Assembly (NCBI GenBank): GCA_031411575.1
Contig: JANOBJ010000390.1
Location: 1 to 14,182, forward strand
DNA length: 14,182 nucleotides
Origin: JANOBJ01 sp031411575
Lineage (GTDB): Bacteria > Pseudomonadota > Gammaproteobacteria > Burkholderiales > Burkholderiaceae_C
Direction of reading: 5' to 3'
Numbering within the stretch: the stretch's first letter is position 1; every line of letters starts with the position of its first letter. Shown here one piece after another: positions 6,705 to 14,182 of the stretch. The position numbers and the translations under genes were made by a program. The notes under the pieces are model-generated. The model did no database searches and was not told where the DNA came from. It saw nothing but the letters and a program-made list of their open reading frames with translations.

Positions 6705-7265
6705 TTATAGCGGACGCGCGGGCTGCAAGCCAAACAGCCAGGCCAGCATCGCCGCCGGAAACTGCGCAATGGCGCGGTTGTAGGCGCCCACTGCGTCGTT
6801 GAAGCGCTCGCGCGCTGCAGCGCATTGCAGCGACAGCTGGTCCCATTGGGTTTGCAGGTTTTCGGGGATCGGGGCGCCGGCGAGGTCGTGGCCTTCGTCG
6901 CGCACCCGCTGCCAGGCCATGACCAGCACTTTGGTGGCGGCCGTCAGCGCGGCCGCCTTGTCGGGGTCCAGCGGGCGGGTGCGCGCCGCCACCAGCGAGG
7001 CGTTGAACTGAGCGGCGGCGCCACCGAGGCCCGCCCAGCGCGTGGGCACGGAATCAGACAATTCAGCCGGGCGTGACGCAGCCCACAACGCATCCGCGGA
7101 CGGCAGCACCTTTCGCAGCAGCTCGCCCTGCACGACCATCAGCGCATCGAGCGCGGTGAACGCCTGCAGCGCAGCCGAGCGCAACCGCACCAGCCGGTTG
7201 TAGGCCCCGACGGACCAGAACACGCCGACTCCGAGCAGCAGCCACAGCAGCATCGACCCACCCAT
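6705..7265 (-). CDS. Divergent LemA-like membrane-anchored protein
   Basis: Protein of 186 residues with one N-terminal membrane segment (about 5-20, LLWLLLGVGVFWSVGA) and a long helical remainder, as in LemA proteins, whose biochemical role is unsettled. The segment AYNRLVRLRSAALQAF just after the membrane anchor matches the start of the LemA fold. The C-terminal RFNDAVGAYNRAIAQFP, then AWLFGLQPARP, matches the family end well. The usual central DVQLKRRxDLIPNLV-type motif is replaced by ALDALMVVQGELLRKVLP, so the protein is clearly divergent. AAGAGG lies 10 bases before the chosen ATG; a second ATG four codons later is further from it. It lies between the rpoC terminator and fccA and is probably transcribed from its own promoter. 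Its relation to its neighbours is unclear. Confidence 0.75.
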   Translation of the reverse strand: MGGSMLLWLLLGVGVFWSVGAYNRLVRLRSAALQAFTALDALMVVQGELLRKVLPSADALWAASRPAELSDSVPTRWAGLGGAAAQFNASLVAARTRPLDPDKAAALTAATKVLVMAWQRVRDEGHDLAGAPIPENLQTQWDQLSLQCAAARERFNDAVGAYNRAIAQFPAAMLAWLFGLQPARPL

Positions 7266-7275
7266 CGCTTTTCAA

Positions 7276-7281
7276 CCTCTT
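7276..7281 (-). promoter_or_regulatory. Ribosome binding site of the lemA-like gene
   Basis: AAGAGG on the minus strand, 10 bases before the ATG at 7265. It favours this start over the second in-frame ATG at 7253. Confidence 0.5.
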
Positions 7282-7317
7282 GACGTCCAGACCAGCCCAT
7301 TGGGCTAGCTTTACAAG

Positions 7318-7359
7318 CAAAAAGCGCTCCACGTCCGCTTGTGGCGGCCATGGAGCGCT
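7318..7359 (-). terminator. Intrinsic terminator of the rpoBC transcript
   Basis: On the minus strand, AGCGCTCCA (7359-7351) pairs perfectly with TGGAGCGCT (7331-7323). Seven more inner pairs, with one mismatch and one G-T wobble, lead to a CACAA loop. The hairpin ends in a run of five T (the first is part of the stem). It starts 23 bases after the rpoC TAG, which is the expected place, and would separate the RNA polymerase genes from the lemA-like gene. Confidence 0.88.
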
Positions 7360-7382
7360 ATCATTTAAGGAGCAATCGATGC

Positions 7383-11609
<4,227 letters not shown>

Positions 11610-11617
11610 GAGTTAAA

Positions 11618-11622
11618 TCCTT
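11618..11622 (-). promoter_or_regulatory. Ribosome binding site of rpoC
   Basis: AAGGA on the minus strand, 8 bases before the rpoC ATG, inside the 27-base gap after the rpoB stop. Confidence 0.7.
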
Positions 11623-11636
11623 GGTCCTTCCTGCAA

Positions 11637-14182
11637 TTACGAACGCTCGAGCTCGATATCGATACCGAGGGAGCGGATTTCCTTGACGAGCACGTTGAAT
11701 GATTCCGGCATGCCGGCATCGATCGAGTGTTCGCCCTTGACGATGTTTTCGTACACCTTGGTTCGGCCCTGCACGTCGTCGGACTTGACGGTGAGCATTT
11801 CCTGCAGGGTGTAGGCGGCACCGTAGGCCTCGAGCGCCCACACTTCCATTTCGCCGAAACGCTGTCCGCCGAACTGCGCCTTGCCGCCCAACGGCTGCTG
11901 GGTAACCAGGCTGTAGGGGCCGGTTGAACGGGCGTGCATCTTGTCGTCCACCAGGTGGTGCAGTTTCAGCACGTGCATGTAGCCCACCGTGGTCGGGCGC
12001 TCGAACGCCTCACCACTGCGGCCGTCGAACAGGTGCGCCTGCGTGCGCGCAGCGGTCAGGCCCTTGGCCTTGACGATATCGTCCGGATACGCCAGCTTGA
12101 GCATGCCGCGAATCTCTTCTTCGGAGGCGCCGTCGAACACGGGCGTCGCAAACGGCACGCCGCTTGACAGATTGCCCGCCATTTCCAGCACTTCGTCGTC
12201 CGACAGCTTGGTCAGGTCTTCCTTGCGGCCCGACGTGTTGTACAGCCCTTCCATGAACTTGCGCAACTCGGCCACTTTGGCTTCAGCCTGCAGCATGTCG
12301 CCGATGCGGTGACCAATGCCCTTGGCGGCCCAGCCCAGGTGCACTTCCAGCACCTGGCCCACGTTCATGCGCGACGGCACGCCCAGCGGGTTGAGCACGA
12401 TGTCGCAAGGCGTACCGTCGGCCATGTAGGGCATGTCTTCGACCGGAACGATCTTGGACACCACACCCTTGTTGCCGTGACGGCCGGCCATCTTGTCGCC
12501 GGGTTGCAGGCGGCGCTTGACGGCCAGGTAGACCTTGACCATTTTGAGCACGCCGGCCGGCAGCTCGTCGCCCTGCGTGAGCTTCTTGCGCTTCTCTTCG
12601 AAGGCCAGATCGAAGCTGTGGCGCGTCTGCTCCAGCGAGTTCTTGATGCTTTCCAGCTGCGAGGCCACGTCTTCATCAGCGGGCCGGATGTCGAACCAGT
12701 GGAATTTCTCGACGGAGGCCAGATAGGCCTTGTCGATCTTGGTGCCCTTGGCCAGCTTGTGGGGTCCGCCATTGGCAGTTTTGCCCGCCAGCAGTTTCTC
12801 GATCCGGTCGAACGCGTCGGCTTCGACGATGCGCAACTGGTCGTTCAGGTCGAGCCGGAAACGCTTCAGTTCGTCGTCAATGATCTGCTGGGCGCGCTTG
12901 TCGCGCTGGATGCCTTCACGCGTGAAGACCTGCACATCGATCACGGTGCCCTGAGAGCCCTGGTCCACGCGCAGCGAGGTGTCCTTCACATCGGACGCCT
13001 TCTCGCCAAAGATGGCGCGCAGCAGCTTTTCTTCCGGCGTCAGCGTGGTCTCGCCCTTCGGCGTGACCTTGCCCACCAGCGTGTCGCCCGGCTGCACTTC
13101 GGCACCCACATAAATGATGCCGGACTCGTCCAGACGATTCAATTGCTGCTCGGACAGGTTCGGGATGTCGCGGGTGATTTCTTCGGCACCCAGCTTGGTG
13201 TCACGCGCCATCACCACGAGTTCCTCGATATGGATCGAGGTGTAGCGGTCTTCAGCCACGACACGCTCGGAAATCAGGATCGAATCTTCGAAGTTGTAGC
13301 CGTTCCACGGCATGAATGCCACCAGCATGTTCTGGCCCAGTGCCAGCTCGCCGATATCGGTCGAGGCGCCGTCAGCGATCACGTCACCCTTGGCGATCTT
13401 GTCGCCCTTCTGGACGATGGGGCGCTGGTGGATGTTGGTGTTCTGGTTGGAGCGCTGGTATTTGATCAGGTTGTAGATGTCCACACCCACTTCACCGGCC
13501 GTGGCTTCAGCGTCGTTCACGCGCACCACGATGCGGGTTGCGTCGACGTAATCGACCAGGCCGCCGCGGCTGGCGGTCACGACTGTGCCGGAGTCAATCG
13601 CTGATACCCGCTCAATGCCAGTGCCAACAAAAGCCTTTTCGGGACGCAGCACCGGCACGGCCTGGCGCTGCATGTTGGCGCCCATCAGCGCGCGGTTCGC
13701 GTCGTCGTGCTCGAGGAACGGCACCAGCGAAGCCGCCACCGACACGATCTGGGCTGGCGACACGTCCATGTACTGGATGCGCTCGGCGCCGCAGAGGATC
13801 GACTCGCCTTTTTCACGGGCGGAGACGAGGTCACCGGTCAGCTTGCCGTCCTTGTCGAGCGTGGCGTTGGCCTGCGCAATGACGTACTTGCCTTCCTCGA
13901 TGGCCGACAGGTAGTCGATATCCATCGTCACCTTGCTGTCGACCACGCGGCGGTACGGCGTCTCGATAAAACCGTATTCATTCAGGCGCGCGTACAGCGC
14001 CAGCGAATTGATCAGGCCGATGTTCGGACCTTCCGGCGTTTCGATCGGGCACACACGACCGTAGTGCGTGACGTGCACGTCACGCACTTCGAAGCCGGCA
14101 CGCTCGCGCGTCAAACCACCCGGGCCGAGGGCCGACACGCGACGTTTGTGCGTGATTTCGGACAGCGGGTTGGTCTGGTCCA
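11637..14182 (-). CDS. rpoB: DNA-directed RNA polymerase subunit beta (5' part outside window)
   Basis: Beta subunit of RNA polymerase, cut by the right window edge; 847 residues are visible. The first complete codon is Asp in DQTNPLSEITHKRRVSALGP, equivalent to D516 of E. coli RpoB. The second half of rifampicin cluster I is therefore present, and D516, S522, H526, R529, S531 and L533 are all wild type. Cluster II (PIETPEGPNIGLI) is also intact. Active-site residues include PWNGYNFEDSILIS and GDKMAGRHGNKGVVSK, with the two lysines equivalent to K1065 and K1073. The C-terminal clamp region (GGKAQFGGQRFGEMEVWALEAYGA) is conserved. A Val replaces the Pro found in E. coli at position 552 (VHVTHYGR). 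The stop is TAA, 27 bases before rpoC. The coding frame continues to the window edge, so a start at the GTG near 14138 would be wrong. Confidence 0.99.
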   Translation of the reverse strand, partial: DQTNPLSEITHKRRVSALGPGGLTRERAGFEVRDVHVTHYGRVCPIETPEGPNIGLINSLALYARLNEYGFIETPYRRVVDSKVTMDIDYLSAIEEGKYVIAQANATLDKDGKLTGDLVSAREKGESILCGAERIQYMDVSPAQIVSVAASLVPFLEHDDANRALMGANMQRQAVPVLRPEKAFVGTGIERVSAIDSGTVVTASRGGLVDYVDATRIVVRVNDAEATAGEVGVDIYNLIKYQRSNQNTNIHQRPIVQKGDKIAKGDVIADGASTDIGELALGQNMLVAFMPWNGYNFEDSILISERVVAEDRYTSIHIEELVVMARDTKLGAEEITRDIPNLSEQQLNRLDESGIIYVGAEVQPGDTLVGKVTPKGETTLTPEEKLLRAIFGEKASDVKDTSLRVDQGSQGTVIDVQVFTREGIQRDKRAQQIIDDELKRFRLDLNDQLRIVEADAFDRIEKLLAGKTANGGPHKLAKGTKIDKAYLASVEKFHWFDIRPADEDVASQLESIKNSLEQTRHSFDLAFEEKRKKLTQGDELPAGVLKMVKVYLAVKRRLQPGDKMAGRHGNKGVVSKIVPVEDMPYMADGTPCDIVLNPLGVPSRMNVGQVLEVHLGWAAKGIGHRIGDMLQAEAKVAELRKFMEGLYNTSGRKEDLTKLSDDEVLEMAGNLSSGVPFATPVFDGASEEEIRGMLKLAYPDDIVKAKGLTAARTQAHLFDGRSGEAFERPTTVGYMHVLKLHHLVDDKMHARSTGPYSLVTQQPLGGKAQFGGQRFGEMEVWALEAYGAAYTLQEMLTVKSDDVQGRTKVYENIVKGEHSIDAGMPESFNVLVKEIRSLGIDIELERS

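Noticed and set aside
7294..7306. Inverted repeat AGCCCA-T-TGGGCT between the rpoC terminator and the lemA-like gene
   Set aside because: The arms are separated by one base, so only a shorter hairpin could form. There is no T-tract, and it is too short to support an operator or terminator call.
12309..13604. Open frame of 431 codons on the plus strand, opposite rpoB
   Set aside because: Antisense shadow of rpoB, with composition similar to the other antisense frames and no independent evidence.

Overview
All genes in this window read on the minus strand. The high-GC DNA, the protein sequences and the gene order (rpoB-rpoC; rsmB-DUF4390-ntrY-ntrX) suggest a betaproteobacterium of the Burkholderiales. 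The style of the intergenic and intragenic repeats further suggests Comamonadaceae (relatives of Rhodoferax, Acidovorax or Polaromonas). The family placement is inference; no database was searched.

In the direction of transcription (right to left) the layout is as follows. (1) The 3' two thirds of rpoB, beginning inside the rifampicin region and cut by the window edge, then complete rpoC. They encode the two large RNA polymerase subunits and rpoC ends in a strong intrinsic terminator. (2) A divergent LemA-like membrane-anchored protein. (3) A two-gene unit for a periplasmic sulfide dehydrogenase: a small monoheme cytochrome c (FccA-like) and a Tat-exported flavoprotein (FccB-like) with all three expected functional cysteines. 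(4) A tightly packed operon of rsmB (16S rRNA m5C967 methyltransferase), a DUF4390 exported protein, an NtrY-type membrane histidine kinase, and the start of its NtrX-type response regulator, cut by the left window edge.

The blocks appear to work independently: core transcription, periplasmic sulfide oxidation, rRNA modification, and a two-component system that probably responds to nitrogen or redox state. Coding density is very high and no gap between genes exceeds about 120 bases. I found no tRNA, rRNA, CRISPR array, transposase or phage gene.

I see no clearly new multi-gene system. The most unusual features are repeat-like DNA that has become protein-coding. One is an AT-rich patch with a perfect inverted repeat inside rsmB. 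The other is a C/G-run palindrome inside the Tat signal region of fccB, with a related element directly after the fccB stop codon. The divergent LemA-like protein and the poorly defined start of the DUF4390 gene also deserve a second look.
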